Assembly (NCBI RefSeq): GCF_014650995.1
Contig: NZ_BMWA01000036.1
Coordinates: 1 to 64,000 of the forward strand
DNA: 64,000 nt
Direction of reading: 5' to 3'
Source of the DNA: Streptomyces viridiviolaceus
GTDB lineage: Bacteria > Actinomycetota > Actinomycetes > Streptomycetales > Streptomycetaceae
Made by a program: the position numbers and the translations under genes. Shown here one piece after another: positions 1-9,693 of the stretch. Under the pieces are notes generated by a model. That model saw only the letters and a list, made by a program, of their open reading frames with translations. It searched no databases and had not been told where the DNA came from. Numbering within the stretch: position 1 is the stretch's first letter; each line of letters opens with the position of its first letter.

Positions 1-99
1 CGCCTGTGGGAATCGCCCGACGAGCTGCTCGACCGGTTCCACCTCGAGGTCGTGCCCAGCCCCAGCGGCGTGACGCATCACCTGTTCTGGCGAAAGTGA
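1..99 (+). CDS. C-terminal end of an unidentified protein (cut by the window edge)
   Basis: The first 99 bases are open in frame 1 and end in TGA, giving the last 32 residues of a protein that starts before the window. The tail contains WESPDELLDRF and ends HHLFWRK. It is too short to assign to a family. Codon use is typical of the region. Confidence 0.5.
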   Translation, partial: RLWESPDELLDRFHLEVVPSPSGVTHHLFWRK

Positions 100-510
100 T
101 GCCAGGGCTCCCCCGGAAATCTCAGCACGGCTGATGCGAGCGTTCCGGCACATAAGCGCATGGTTATGGGCGAGTTGCCAAGACGGACCGCAGTACGACG
201 GCAGCGTGGCTCACCATCGCCACCGTGCTGCACAACGAGTAGCCCCTCTCCCCTCACTGAATACCTCCGCCCGACGCCCCGTGCCCATGACGCTGATCGG
301 GACGTACGGTCCGGTGTCGGCTGCCCGGCCTTCGCACCTGCCACGATGTGAAGGCCGGGCAGCGTGGGTGCAGGGGCTGCGGTCAGCGGGTGCGACGGTG
401 AGGGGGATCCGGGCGCCAGGCAGACTGCCGACCTGAAGTAGGTTGACGACGCCAGCCGGGCTGACGATGATTTTCAATCATCGAACGCTCATACGATTTT
501 GGGGGATGGC
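100..510. other. Intergenic stretch with one long hairpin
   Basis: I see no convincing gene here. A perfect 13-bp inverted repeat lies at 321-333 and 350-362 (arm CTGCCCGGCCTTC) around a 16-base loop. It has no T-tract and could be a terminator or mRNA structure between the partial upstream gene and the secreted-protein gene. Confidence 0.4.
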
Positions 511-960
511 TTGAGGAAGCGACTGAGGAGCCGTGTCGCCACGCTCCTGGCGACCAGTGCACTCTTTGTCGGCAGCTCGATCACCATCGGGGCGAGCAAT
601 GCGGCAGCCGCCACGTGGACCTTTGAAAAGGGCGAGGTGTTCGCCGACGGGGGCTTTTCGATCGCCGCCCACTACAACGGCACCTACGCAGGCCTCATGG
701 AGTGGCGCGGCGACCCACTGCCCGGGGACCCTGGCGACGCGTTCCGCGTCCTGGATCGACTCTCCGACGGGTGGGGCATGGAGGCCAGCATGATCAGCCC
801 GGCAACGGGACGCGTTGCCACCACACGCGGCCACTCGGCCGTCTACTACAGCCCATGGAGCACCGGCGATCTGCCTGAGGAAACCAAGGTCTACATCCAG
901 CTTTGCGCGGTCCAGGGCGAGCGCTTCCAGTGCAGCTCCGTGTACAGCGGTCACGCGTGA
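511..960 (+). CDS. Small secreted protein with signal peptide, function unknown
   Basis: The protein has 149 residues. It begins with a classical Sec signal peptide: basic MRKRLRSR, a hydrophobic core to about residue 24 and a likely AxA cleavage site in SNAAAA near residues 29-34. The TTG at 511 is chosen because GGGGGATG lies just upstream; a TTG at 499 in the same frame has no ribosome site. The mature part is about 115 residues with two Cys near the end (CAVQ and CSSVY), which could form a disulfide. It resembles the small secreted hypothetical proteins common in Streptomyces, but I recognise no family. A strong terminator follows 36 bases after the stop, so it is probably monocistronic. 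Confidence 0.7.
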   Translation: MRKRLRSRVATLLATSALFVGSSITIGASNAAAATWTFEKGEVFADGGFSIAAHYNGTYAGLMEWRGDPLPGDPGDAFRVLDRLSDGWGMEASMISPATGRVATTRGHSAVYYSPWSTGDLPEETKVYIQLCAVQGERFQCSSVYSGHA

Positions 961-995
961 CCGAGCGCTGATCGCCTGGATTTAAGACATATCAC

Positions 996-1024
996 CGCCC
1001 GCCCCCGGAAGCCGGGGGCGGGCG
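996..1024 (+). terminator. Rho-independent-type terminator after the secreted-protein gene
   Basis: Perfect 13-bp stem (arms 996-1008 and 1012-1024, CGCCCGCCCCCGG and its complement) with a 3-base loop, 36 bases after the stop at 960. It lacks a T-run, as is usual for Streptomyces terminators. Confidence 0.8.
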
Positions 1025-1184
1025 TACGTTGTCCTGCAACACCGAACTGCAATGGCGTCCCAGCCGGGTCCCCCATGAGGGGACAGCTGTCCACAGCCGT
1101 CCGCGTGGATCCGGTCTGCTTGCTCCACTGGGCATCCGTTGCAAATACGCCCGGCCAGATCGGCGAACACGAGACCGTGGTGGA

Positions 1185-1452
1185 ATGACCCATCACCTTG
1201 CCCTCCTGCGGACCGCTCCCCTGCGCGACGCCGTCGCTGATCTGCCGCGTCGCGAGCCGCTACGGGATGGAAACCAAGGCGTTGCGGTCCTGCTGGCACT
1301 GGCGCAATCACCAGCCCCGACACGACGGTGGGAACGCGCGGGCCGACGCCGAGGTGCTGCTGAACGCAGCCGGACGGCAGATCCTGGCAGGCCTGTGCGG
1401 CATCGAGGAAGACGTGCTGGCGCGGGCGTGGATCCGTGACGCCAGGAGCTGA
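1185..1452 (+). pseudogene. Possible TniQ-like N-terminal fragment, frameshifted
   Basis: The ATG at 1185 opens with MTHHLALLRTAPLRDAV; after a frame change the other frame continues SLICRVASRYGMETKALRSC and later LLNAAGRQILAGLCGIEEDV before stopping at 1452. This layout (a short 'P-L-x-x-E-S-L' type opening, a helix ending RYG, then 'LNAAGR..LA.LCG') resembles the N-terminus of TniQ/TnsD-type target-selection proteins of Tn7-like elements. That is a judgement from memory and weak. A fragment of another small HTH protein is the alternative. It may belong with the Tn7-like relics near 42 kb. Confidence 0.3.
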
Positions 1453-1560
1453 GCTGCTGTCGGAGGCGGCTTGTACTCTGCACCCATTCGAGATCGGACG
1501 ATCACGAACTCGGCATGCGGGCACGGGGCGGGCGTCCAGGGGCAGGAGCGCGGGGATTCG

Positions 1561-3114
1561 ATGAAGGACGCACATCCGATACGAAGCCGCAGACCGGGCC
1601 TCTCGGTCGGAACGCGGATCATCGCCGTGGTCGTCCTCGCCGCGATCGGGGCCCTCGGCGCCTGGCTCCAGCACGACGCTCCCGGCCGGAGTGCGCAGCC
1701 GCGTACGGAGTTCACCGCGAACAATCCGCCCGCCGGTCTGCCCACCGCGCTCACCACCGGCCAGCACCTCCACTGGTCCCGCTGCACCTCGCCGCCCACC
1801 GCGCGCACGGGCTACGACTGCGCTGCCATGAAGACCCCCCTCGACTACCGGAAACCAGATGGCAGGACGATCGACGTGGCCCTAATCCGCCGCAAGGCCA
1901 CCGGCCCGAACGCCCGGCGCATCGGCTCGCTCGTCCTCAACTTCGGCGGTCCCGGCGTGTCCGGCGTGAGCGGACTGCCCGAACACCTCGACCAGTACAA
2001 GCCGCTCCTCGACCGCTACGACCTGGTCTCCTTCGACCCGCGCGGCGTTGGCGCGACCATCCCGGTGCGCTGCGGGAAGACCGCGAACGAGACTGGCTAC
2101 GACGGGGCCGACGCCTGCGCCGAGCATTCCGGGGCGCTCCTCCCGTACATCGGCACTTCGCACACCGCGCGCGACCTCGACCTGATGCGCTACCTCCTCG
2201 GCGACGAGCGGCTGCACTACTTCGGCGTCTCGTACGGAACGGAGCTCGGCGCGGTTTACGCCCACCTGTACCCGTCGCACGTCGGACGGCTCGTCCTCGA
2301 GGCGCCCGTCGATCCGACCGAGGACCTCGTCGAGGAGCAGGTGTCGCAGGTCAAGGCGGTCCAGGCGGCGTTCGACCGGTTCGCTGCGCACTGCGCGGCC
2401 CGTATCCGCCACTGCCCGACCGGTGATGGGCCCGCGGAGGCCGCGCGACGCATGGCGCGCCTGGCCGACCGCCTGGAGAAGAAGCCCGCCCCGGCCGGTG
2501 GAGGAAACGACCTCGACGCCGACGACCTCGCGTACGCCGTCAGCGACCATCTCGACCTCGGCACGGACGGCTGGTCGCCACTCGCCGAGGCGCTCACCGC
2601 GCTGATCGACCACAACGACGGCGGTCCGCTGAGCAAGGGCGCGGACGACACCGGCTCCGCCGACCGCGCAGCGACCCCGCGCGACAACAGCCGCGTCGCC
2701 CAGACCGCGATCACCTGCGCGGACTCCAGCCTGCGTCCTGGCTTCGAACGCCTCGACAGGGACGAGGCCCGCGTCAGAGCCGCCTCACCCGTTTTCGGCG
2801 AGGCCTGGTCCACCGGCGTCTACCTCTGTTACGACTGGCCGTTCGACGGCGAGCGCGCCACGCCCCAGGTGAATGCTGACGGCGCGGCCCCCATCCTGGT
2901 GGTCGGCGGCACCGGCGACCCGACCACCCCGTATCCCGGCGCCCGCCGCATGGCCCGCGCCCTGGGCGACGGTGTCGGCGTGCTCCTGACGGCCGAGGAG
3001 GAGGGCCACGGCACATACCCGCAGAACCGCTGCGTCACCAAGGCGGTCGACACATACCTCCGCACGGGCCGCACCCCGGCCGTGGGAACGGTGTGCCGGG
3101 GCAGCATGTCCTGA
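1561..3114 (+). CDS. Secreted or membrane-anchored tripeptidyl aminopeptidase-like alpha/beta hydrolase
   Basis: The protein has 517 residues. The ATG at 1561 is chosen over an upstream ATG at 1471 because GGAGCGCGGGG precedes it and it places a hydrophobic segment (about residues 20-37, IIAVVVLAAIGALGAWL) at the N-terminus. The fold is that of Streptomyces Tap/SlpD/SlpE serine peptidases. LNFGGPG is the oxyanion loop near residue 125. The nucleophile is Ser224 in GVSYG, the acid is probably Asp453 in GGTGDP and the base is His483 in EEGHG, in the C-terminal TAP-like domain. Such enzymes remove N-terminal tripeptides from extracellular proteins. Length fits the family (about 500-540). No operon partner is visible. 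Confidence 0.88.
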   Translation: MKDAHPIRSRRPGLSVGTRIIAVVVLAAIGALGAWLQHDAPGRSAQPRTEFTANNPPAGLPTALTTGQHLHWSRCTSPPTARTGYDCAAMKTPLDYRKPDGRTIDVALIRRKATGPNARRIGSLVLNFGGPGVSGVSGLPEHLDQYKPLLDRYDLVSFDPRGVGATIPVRCGKTANETGYDGADACAEHSGALLPYIGTSHTARDLDLMRYLLGDERLHYFGVSYGTELGAVYAHLYPSHVGRLVLEAPVDPTEDLVEEQVSQVKAVQAAFDRFAAHCAARIRHCPTGDGPAEAARRMARLADRLEKKPAPAGGGNDLDADDLAYAVSDHLDLGTDGWSPLAEALTALIDHNDGGPLSKGADDTGSADRAATPRDNSRVAQTAITCADSSLRPGFERLDRDEARVRAASPVFGEAWSTGVYLCYDWPFDGERATPQVNADGAAPILVVGGTGDPTTPYPGARRMARALGDGVGVLLTAEEEGHGTYPQNRCVTKAVDTYLRTGRTPAVGTVCRGSMS

Positions 3115-3320
3115 GGTCCATACGGATCCGCCGGACGGCCGTCAGCACACCGGTTCGTTCGCAGACGACGAGGGGCGTATCCAGGACGGCACCGACGCCG
3201 TACGGAGCCGATCGCTCCACCGCAGGCCGCGCCCAAGTTCATGCTCGTCGGCATGGTCGTGGTCGGGGTCTCCGCGGTGCTCCCGCCCGACCAGGGGAGC
3301 GCCTACGCTCAGGGCGCGCC

Positions 3321-3383
3321 ACCCTCACCCCCGGCAAGCTCGCCGCCCTCGCCGACCTCGGGCTCGACTGGGCGGCGATGTAA
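3321..3383 (+). pseudogene. Possible tail of a helicase-associated-domain protein
   Basis: The frame ending at 3383 gives LTPGKLAALADLGLDWAAM then stop. Tails of this form (LTP..x.ALa.LGl.W) end repeats of the helicase-associated domain found in the terminal helicase-like genes of Streptomyces chromosome ends. Only about 20 residues remain, so the assignment is tentative. Confidence 0.3.
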
Positions 3384-3396
3384 CTGCCCGCTAGAG

Positions 3397-3762
3397 ATGC
3401 AGTACGCGGAAGCGGCCCGGTTGCACGCGGAACTTGTCGTCGACCGGACACGTATCCAGGGCGCCGACCACCACGACACCTTGACCAGTCGCCATCACCA
3501 TGCCTGGGAAGTGGCGGGGACGGGAGATCATGGGGAGGCAGTACGGGTGTACGCCGCTGTGATCGCCGACTCGACCCGTGTTCTGGGATTCGACCACCCC
3601 GACACGTTGAACGCCCGCGCCTGCCAGGCGCCCTGGATCGGAACACTCGGGGATCATGCGGAGGCGGCACGGTTGCTGGCCGAGGTCGTGGCCGCCCGGG
3701 TACGTGTCCTTGGACCCGACCACCCCGACACGTTGAACGCCCGATCGATGTCAGGCCGCTGA
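3397..3762 (+). pseudogene. TPR-repeat protein remnant (kinesin-light-chain-like repeats)
   Basis: An open stretch of 121 residues holds nearly three tetratricopeptide units of about 42 residues. Each has an EAxRLxxEVVaxRxRVLGpDHPDTLnar-type core (for example RVLGPDHPDTLNAR near the end). In full-length Streptomyces proteins such repeats follow an NB-ARC or CHAT domain. None is present, and the frame opens in unrelated sequence upstream, so this is most likely an internal fragment. Another TPR fragment lies at about 34.7-35.1 kb on the other strand. Confidence 0.6.
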
Positions 3763-3780
3763 AGGGACTATGGGGGCACC

Positions 3781-5140
3781 TCAGGCCGTTGAAGATCTGA
3801 GCGGCGTGGACCGGCGAGACCGGCCGCCAGCCCGCCAGAGTCGAAGGCTGGTCGATCGGGCGGCGGTGTCCGCCGGGGTGCGGGGCCGGGGCACGGCAGC
3901 GGACACCAGGTCGAGCCGCTTGTCCATATCCAGGCGGAAGGTCCCGTACGGGTTGACGTTCGACCAGAACAGCGCGGTCAGCCCGCGCCCGTCCTCGTCG
4001 CTCAGCTTCTTTGCCCAGGCCGGTTCGGCCAGAACCTGCTGCACCAGCAGGGTGTTGACGTGCACGAGCGCGGACTGAAGCAGGTGCAGGGCGAGCATCG
4101 ACGTCTCGGCGTGCTCCTTGTCCGGGCCGGTCGGGGCACCGTACTTGCCGTAGTGCAGCACCGTGTTCGCCGAGTTCCAGTTCTCCACGACCTGAAGGCC
4201 GCCGTAAATCTCGCGGCGCAGGTCGGGGCTGGCCAGGTAGTCGCACGCGAAGACCGTACGGACCGCGCGGTCGAGTTCTTCGAGCGCGGCGTAGGTGGGG
4301 TGCTTGGGCCCGCCGCGGGTGAAGCGCCTCAGCACCTGCTCGGCCTCGGCCGTGCCGAGGCCGAGCGCGGGTCGCGTACTTCACCATCTGGTCGTACTGC
4401 TGCTCGATCAGCTCCCCGCTGATCGGCCGCGTCAGCGAGCACCGAGCGCCGGCCAGCCGGGCGGGGTGTCGTCCGGGCGGTACAGGCGGATGCTGCCGAT
4501 GTTCTTCAGCCGCGGCAGCAGGCGGAAGTTGAGCAGTTCGGCGAAGGCGAACCCAACCACGCTCGCGCCGTGGGTGTCGACGTACTGGGACTCGATCTCG
4601 GCATCGGTGCAGTGCCGCAGCAGACCCACGATCATCGCCGCGACCTCGGACGACGAACAGCTCTTGAGCTGGGAGTAGATGCAGACATTCTTCCGCTCGA
4701 CGTGCCAGTAGATCATCACGCCGTTGCCGCCGCTTGAGCGCGGCCAGCAGGGCAGTGCCCGCCTCGTTGTCCTCGGCCACCAGAGACAGCAGCCGGCCCG
4801 TACCCTCCTCGCCCAGGCGCTCGATGACGCGCGCGCAGAAATGCCGACTCCCACCGGCCCCGGGCGGCGACCAGGATCTTCTCGACACGGGTCCGGCCCG
4901 GCGGCTCGATCTTCCGCGCCCGGTACTCCACCAGCAGAGCCGGGCCTCCACCAGCTCGACCGGGCACACCTCCACAGCCATCCACCCGGTGAGCGCCTCC
5001 TCGTCCGCGAGCGTCGCCGGCCGGAACCCAAGCGCCTCACGGATCTGCTTGCGGTGGTACTCGGCAGTCCGGCCGACCAGCGTGCTTCGCGAAGTCGGTG
5101 GCCGGGACCTTCACCAGATCAGCGACGCGACGCTGCCGCT
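3781..5140 (-). pseudogene. tnpA: Tn3-family transposase (TnpA), internally deleted and frameshifted
   Basis: Reading leftward, pieces of a Tn3 transposase follow in the right order but in changing frames. About 5135-5090 gives VKVPATDFAKHA. About 5090-4930 gives AEYHRKQIREALGF and MAVEVCPVELVEARL (N-terminal DUF4158). About 4930-4720 covers the rest of that domain. About 4715-4432 gives MIYWHVERKNVCIYSQLKSC, VDTHGASVVGFAFAELLNF and SIRLYRPDDTPPGW. About 4430-4370 holds the YDQMVKYAT stretch. About 4335-3850 gives LRRFTRGGPKHPTYAALEEL and GGLQVVENWNSANTVL. The family has about 1000 residues (3 kb); here 1.3 kb remains, with roughly 400-450 central residues missing at about 4718. At least three frameshifts occur, so it cannot encode an active transposase. 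Confidence 0.85.
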
Positions 5141-5836
5141 CCTCGCGCAGGGCGGCACCGTGTCCTCCCCGCCGACGCGGGGGGTTCCGTCCGGCCGACC
5201 CGAGGACCGGGTCCTCCCCGCCGACGCCGGGGTGTTCCGGCTCGCAGCGCGGCCAGCCCAGACAGCCGCCGCACAGGGCTCCGCCGGGGGAGTCGTCTCC
5301 GCATTCCGGGCATTCGCCCCGCACGCGGCGGCGCACGGACTCCTCGACCGGGCGATCGGCGGCCAGCGTCGACGACGCTTCCCGCCGGGAAGCTGCACCG
5401 TCGCCGTTGGATGCCTGCCCGGGGAGCATCGCTGTGCGGGGCGTGCGTACCAGGCCGTCGATGCGGGCGGAGATCACTCCGCCGGGACTCTTCCTGATCG
5501 GCTCGTTCAGCGGTGCTCCCAGCACCGCGGTCAGCTCGCTGATCCGCCACGGGTCCCCGCGGCTTCCGAGTCGGCGATCTTGCCGTCCAGTTTCCTCGTC
5601 TGGTCCGTCAGGACCCGACCGGCCAGAGCCGGCTGCGGCTGCATTCGGCCGACCCGCAGGACAACCTCCACCCCCGGCGTCGTCTCCGCAGGACGCCGCG
5701 AACCCGCGACGAGGAGACCTACCGCAGCGTCCGCGACCACCTGACCATCGTGAGCGAACGCTTTCGCCGCAACGCGCTCGCGATCGAAGGCCCGCGATTC
5801 GCCCCTCCAGCCCATCACCGGCCTGGCTCCCGCCAC
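5141..5836 (-). pseudogene. Degenerate remnant with a Cys4 zinc-ribbon-like tail
   Basis: Two minus-strand open stretches in different frames (5836-5531 and 5525-5037) look partly coding. The second contains RVRGECPECGDDSPGGALCG, a CPxC...CxxC pattern like the zinc-ribbon tails of short Streptomyces hypothetical proteins; a related tail ends the pseudogene at 33939-34676. The first contains RVLTDQTRKLDGKIAD, which could be coiled coil. The stretch joins directly onto the Tn3 transposase remnant. I cannot name the family. Confidence 0.35.
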
Positions 5837-5877
5837 CGGCTACTCCCCCTTCGCAGAACTCCGCGCCCCAGGAAGAC

Positions 5878-6006
5878 TTACTCCAGTGGGTCGCACGGGG
5901 CGAGCGTCACCTTTGCCCCCGCGGCGACGAGTGCCCGGCTGACGCCGAGGCCGATCCCCGATGCCGCTCCGGTGACGAACGCCGCCTCCCCTGCCGGCCA
6001 GTTCAT
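5878..6006 (-). pseudogene. Truncated short-chain dehydrogenase (first 40 residues)
   Basis: The ATG at 6006 is preceded by GGAGAG and encodes MNWPAGEAAFVTGAASGIGL, the Rossmann N-terminus of a short-chain dehydrogenase/reductase with the TGxxxGIG cofactor loop. The frame then stops at 5878, after 42 residues, where unrelated sequence begins. SDRs have about 250 residues, so the catalytic YxxxK part is gone. Confidence 0.7.
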
Positions 6007-6305
6007 GCTTCTCTCCTTGCCCATGTGTCGCCGCTCGGGTTCGCGGCGGACTACGCCCACGGTGGACCGGGGCATCAGGTGACGGCACCGCCGTTCGCGG
6101 CGGATGCAGGCCGCTCGTCCCGCCGTTCACGCGCCGCGCGGAGGCCGCTGCTCCTGCTCCGGCTCTCGGCGGAAGTACGGCGCGCGGTTGGCGGGGTAAC
6201 TGCCCGACATCTGCCCCGCGCGGCGGTGCCACCGGCCGGTTCTCCCGCCGGACCATTGCCGGACCTCGCGCCGTGTGCGCACGTGTCAGATACCGAGGGA
6301 GTTCG

Positions 6306-7295
6306 ATGCCCACGTACCCGAGGCCGCCGTTCGACCTCAAAGTCGAGGCGGCCCTGACCGCCCTGGCGGAACCGATCCCGGCCGTCACGCCCGGGTCGAT
6401 CTCGGCCCTGCGGCAAGCCGCTCTGCCCGTCGTCTCGGACGAGGTGCTGCTCGCCGCCGGGGTCATGTGCCGGGACGTGACCGTTCCCGGCCACCGGGGC
6501 GCCGAACTCGTCGCCAGTGTGATCACGCGTTCCGGTCACACCGGCGCGGGCCCGGGCGTCTACCACATCCACGGCGGTGGAATGATCGCCGGCGAGCGCA
6601 TGACCGGGGTGAGTCAGATCCTCCCCTGGATCGTGGAGCACGACGCCGTGGTCGTGACCGTGGAGTACCGGCTCGCGCCCGAGTTCCCGGACCCCTGCCC
6701 GGTCGAGGAGTGCTATGCGGGCCTTGTGTGGATCGCCGAGCACGCCGCCGAACTCGGCATCGCCCCCGGCCGCCTGATCATCGCCGGTGCCAGCGCCGGA
6801 GGTGGGCTCGCCGCGGGCACTGCGCTCCTGGCCCGCGACCGTAAGGGACCCGCGCTCATCGGTCAGGTCCTGATCTGTCCGATGCTCGACGACCGGGACC
6901 GGACTGTTCTGTCTCCAGTGCCCAGTACGAGAACGTCGGCGTCTGGGTCCGGGAGAGCAACCGGACGGGAGGGGCGGCGCTGCTGGGCGACCGGTGCGGC
7001 ACCGAGGAGGTGCCGGTCTACGCCGCGCCCGCTCGCGCGACCGACCTCACGGGATTGCCACCCGCGTTCATCGACTGCGGTTCGGCCGAACTTTTCCGGG
7101 ACGAGGACGTCGCCTACTCGACCGCCCTCTGGCACGCCGGCGTGCAGGCCGAGTTGCACGTATGGCCCGGCGGCTACCACGGATTCGACATGCTCGCGCC
7201 GGACTCCGGCATCGCACGGGCGGCGATCGCGGCCCGGAACGGGTGGGCCCGCGCGCACTCTCGGCGCCCGGCTCCCGGGCACGGGCGGGCGGTAG
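6306..7295 (+). pseudogene. HSL-family alpha/beta hydrolase (esterase), first copy, frameshifted
   Basis: From the ATG at 6306 the frame encodes a hormone-sensitive-lipase-type esterase with the oxyanion motif HIHGGGM near residue 90 and nucleophile Ser163 in GASAGG. After DDRDRTV (about 6909) homology to the intact paralogue at 8674 continues in another frame, with PVYAAPARATDLTGLPPAF, the acidic motif FRDEDVAY and the His motif GGYHGFD. At about 7245 it appears to return to the first frame (PARTLG, compare VARTLG in the paralogue), stopping at 7295. Two compensating indels, a -1 or +2 near 6910 and another near 7245, explain this. The gene is either broken or carries two sequence errors. 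It heads a co-directional cluster with an alcohol dehydrogenase, a second esterase and a PucR regulator. Confidence 0.8.
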
Positions 7296-7430
7296 GCGGG
7301 GCGGTCGCCTCAGCGGCCCGGGACGGACCTGAGCGCGGGGGCGGCACACCTCCGGCGCATGACGAGACGGTTCGCGCCGACAGGAACGGTCACCGCAGGT
7401 GGCCTTGGAACATGGAGTTGAAGGAGCAGC

Positions 7431-8483
7431 ATGAAGGCAGCACGGTTTTACGGCAAGGAAGACGTCCGCATCGAGGAGGTGCCGGAGCCCAGTCCCGGCC
7501 CGGGGCAAGTGAAGCTGCGCAACGCGTTCGCCGGCATCTGCGGTTCCGATCTCCACTTCTTCTTCTACCCCGAGTCGCTGCCGTTCTCCCTGGACGAGCC
7601 GCACCCCCTGACCGGGGCCACTCTGCCGCAGATCCTCGGGCACGAGTTCTCCGGCACCGTCGTCGAGATCGGCGAGGGCGTGACGGATGTGAAGATCGGC
7701 GACCGCTGTGCTGTCTTCCCCCTGGCGGTCTCCTGCGGCAAGTGCGCCGCCTGCCGCCGGGGGCTGCCGTTCTCCTGCCGGCTGATGGGCGCGCTCGGGT
7801 CGAACGTGGAGGGCGGTGGTCTGTCGGAGTTCACCGTGTGCGACGCGTCGAAGGCGCACGTATTGCCGGACGGTGTCGACCTGCGGATGGGCGCGCTCGT
7901 CGAGCCCACGGCGGTGGGCTGGCACGCTGCCGCGCGCAGCGGTGTGGAACCGGGTGGCAGCGCGCTCGTGGCGGGGGCCGGGCCGATCGGTATCGGTGCC
8001 TGGTTCGCTTTCAAGGCCCGAGGAGTGGAGAAGGTGCTGGTGTCCGAGCCGAGCGCGGACCGTCGCGCCATCATGGCCGCGCTGGGTGCCCGCGTCATCG
8101 ACCCGGTGAACGAGGACCTCGCGGACGCCATCGACTCGCTCACCGGAGGTGACGGCGTCGACGCCGCGGTGGACGCCGCCGGCGCGGGCGCGGCGGTCAC
8201 CTCCGCCATGGCGTGCCTGGTCCCCGGCGGTCGCCTGGTGGTCGCCGCGCTGCACGAGCACACCATGGACTTCCAGCCCACCCACCTCATGATGGGCGAG
8301 ACCGGGATCGTGGGCGCTGTCGGCTACCGCCCCGAGGAGTTCGACGAGGTCATCGCGGCCATGGCCGACGGGTTCTACGACACCACCGGCTGGGTGCGGG
8401 AGCTGCCCCTGGAGGGCCTCGTCGACGCCTTCCACTCGCTGCGCCGCGGCATCGGAGGGAAGACTCTCCTGCGCCTTGGCTGA
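7431..8483 (+). CDS. Zinc-dependent medium-chain alcohol/polyol dehydrogenase (butanediol dehydrogenase-like)
   Basis: A 350-residue MDR-superfamily enzyme of normal length. Catalytic zinc ligands are Cys37 (GICGSD), His71-Glu72 (GHE) and probably Glu158 (EPTAVGWH). Structural zinc ligands are Cys102, Cys105, Cys108 and Cys116. The NAD(P) Rossmann loop is GAGPIG at 182-187. The pattern fits (R,R)-butanediol, sorbitol or threonine dehydrogenases that oxidise secondary alcohols with NAD. AAGGAGC lies 3-9 bases before the ATG. It sits between two paralogous esterases and may oxidise the alcohol they release. The substrate is not deducible from sequence alone. Confidence 0.88.
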   Translation: MKAARFYGKEDVRIEEVPEPSPGPGQVKLRNAFAGICGSDLHFFFYPESLPFSLDEPHPLTGATLPQILGHEFSGTVVEIGEGVTDVKIGDRCAVFPLAVSCGKCAACRRGLPFSCRLMGALGSNVEGGGLSEFTVCDASKAHVLPDGVDLRMGALVEPTAVGWHAAARSGVEPGGSALVAGAGPIGIGAWFAFKARGVEKVLVSEPSADRRAIMAALGARVIDPVNEDLADAIDSLTGGDGVDAAVDAAGAGAAVTSAMACLVPGGRLVVAALHEHTMDFQPTHLMMGETGIVGAVGYRPEEFDEVIAAMADGFYDTTGWVRELPLEGLVDAFHSLRRGIGGKTLLRLG

Positions 8484-8673
8484 GCCTCCCGAACGCTCCG
8501 GTACGGACGGCCCGAGGGCTTGTCCGTACCGGGCTGCGCCCCTCCCGGCGGGCCAGCGCGCGAACGGCGGAGGACATCACCCGAGACTGCGGCGTTCGGC
8601 GGTTCCTCACGCGGTGGCTCGCCCATGACGATTGATCCGCACCGCGACCAGGCGGTGCGGAAGAAGGAGCCCC

Positions 8674-9639
8674 ATGTCTCACAGCGTCCCGCGCCCCCCG
8701 TTCGACCCGGAGCTCGAGGCCGTACTCGCGGTCCTCGCGGATCAGATACCGCCGACCATGACCGCGGAGATGATCCCCGATATGCGTCGGGCAGCACCGG
8801 CAGAGGTCAGCGATGAAATGCTCAAGGCTTCCGGTCTGACCCGGCGCGACGTCACGGTCCCGGGGTATCTGGGCGACCCGATAACCGTCTCGGTGATCGC
8901 CCGGGAGGATCATCAGGGGCTCGGGCCGGGGATCTACCATACGCACGGCGGTGGCATGGTCTCCGGCGATCAGTTCTCGGGTCTGATCCAGGCCCTCCCG
9001 TGGGTCGTCGAGCACGACGCGGTCCTGGTCACCGTCGACTACCGGCTCGCACCCGAGCACCCCGATCCCTACCCGGTCGAGGACTGCTATGCCGGTCTGC
9101 TGTGGACCGCCGAGCACGCCCGAGAACTCGGAATGGACCCTGACAGGCTGATCATCGCCGGACAGAGCGCCGGAGGCGGCCTTGCCGCCGGCGTCGCACT
9201 GATGGCACGCGACCGGCAAGGACCGGCCTTGATCGGCCAGGTCCTCATGTATCCGATGCTCGACGACAGGGATCGGACGGTCTCCTCGGCCCAGTTCGAC
9301 GCTGTCGGCGTGTGGGACCGCGGGAGCAATGTCATGGGCTGGACCGCGCTCCTGGGAGAGCGGCGCGGAACCGACGAGGTCTCGGTCTACGCCGTACCCG
9401 CCCGCGCGACCGACCTCACGGGGTTGCCGCCCGCGTTCATCGACTGTGGCTCGGCCGAGGTGTTCCGGGACGAGGACGTCGCGTACGCGACCGCCCTCTG
9501 GCAAGCGGGCGTGCAGGCCGAGCTGCACGTCTGGCCCGGCGGATTCCACGGCTTCGATCTGACGGCGCCCCACACCGCGCTCGCGCACGCCATGACGGCC
9601 GCACGCAACGCTTGGGTGGCCCGCACCCTGGGATCCTGA
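8674..9639 (+). CDS. HSL-family alpha/beta hydrolase (esterase), intact copy
   Basis: A 321-residue cytosolic esterase of the hormone-sensitive-lipase/acetyl-hydrolase family. Motifs are His91-Gly-Gly-Gly (oxyanion hole), Ser165 in GQSAGG (nucleophile), Asp266 in FRDED (acid) and His292 in GGFHGF (base). The ATG at 8674 follows AAGGAGC. It is strongly similar along its whole length to the frameshifted copy at 6306, so the two arose by duplication around the dehydrogenase gene. A PucR-type regulator follows 54 bases downstream. Family enzymes hydrolyse short-chain esters, lactones or acyl groups; the substrate is unknown. Confidence 0.88.
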   Translation: MSHSVPRPPFDPELEAVLAVLADQIPPTMTAEMIPDMRRAAPAEVSDEMLKASGLTRRDVTVPGYLGDPITVSVIAREDHQGLGPGIYHTHGGGMVSGDQFSGLIQALPWVVEHDAVLVTVDYRLAPEHPDPYPVEDCYAGLLWTAEHARELGMDPDRLIIAGQSAGGGLAAGVALMARDRQGPALIGQVLMYPMLDDRDRTVSSAQFDAVGVWDRGSNVMGWTALLGERRGTDEVSVYAVPARATDLTGLPPAFIDCGSAEVFRDEDVAYATALWQAGVQAELHVWPGGFHGFDLTAPHTALAHAMTAARNAWVARTLGS

Positions 9640-9693
9640 GGAACCCCACTCCCTCAGCGCTCGATACACTCCAAAAACGAAAAGGGAGAGCAA

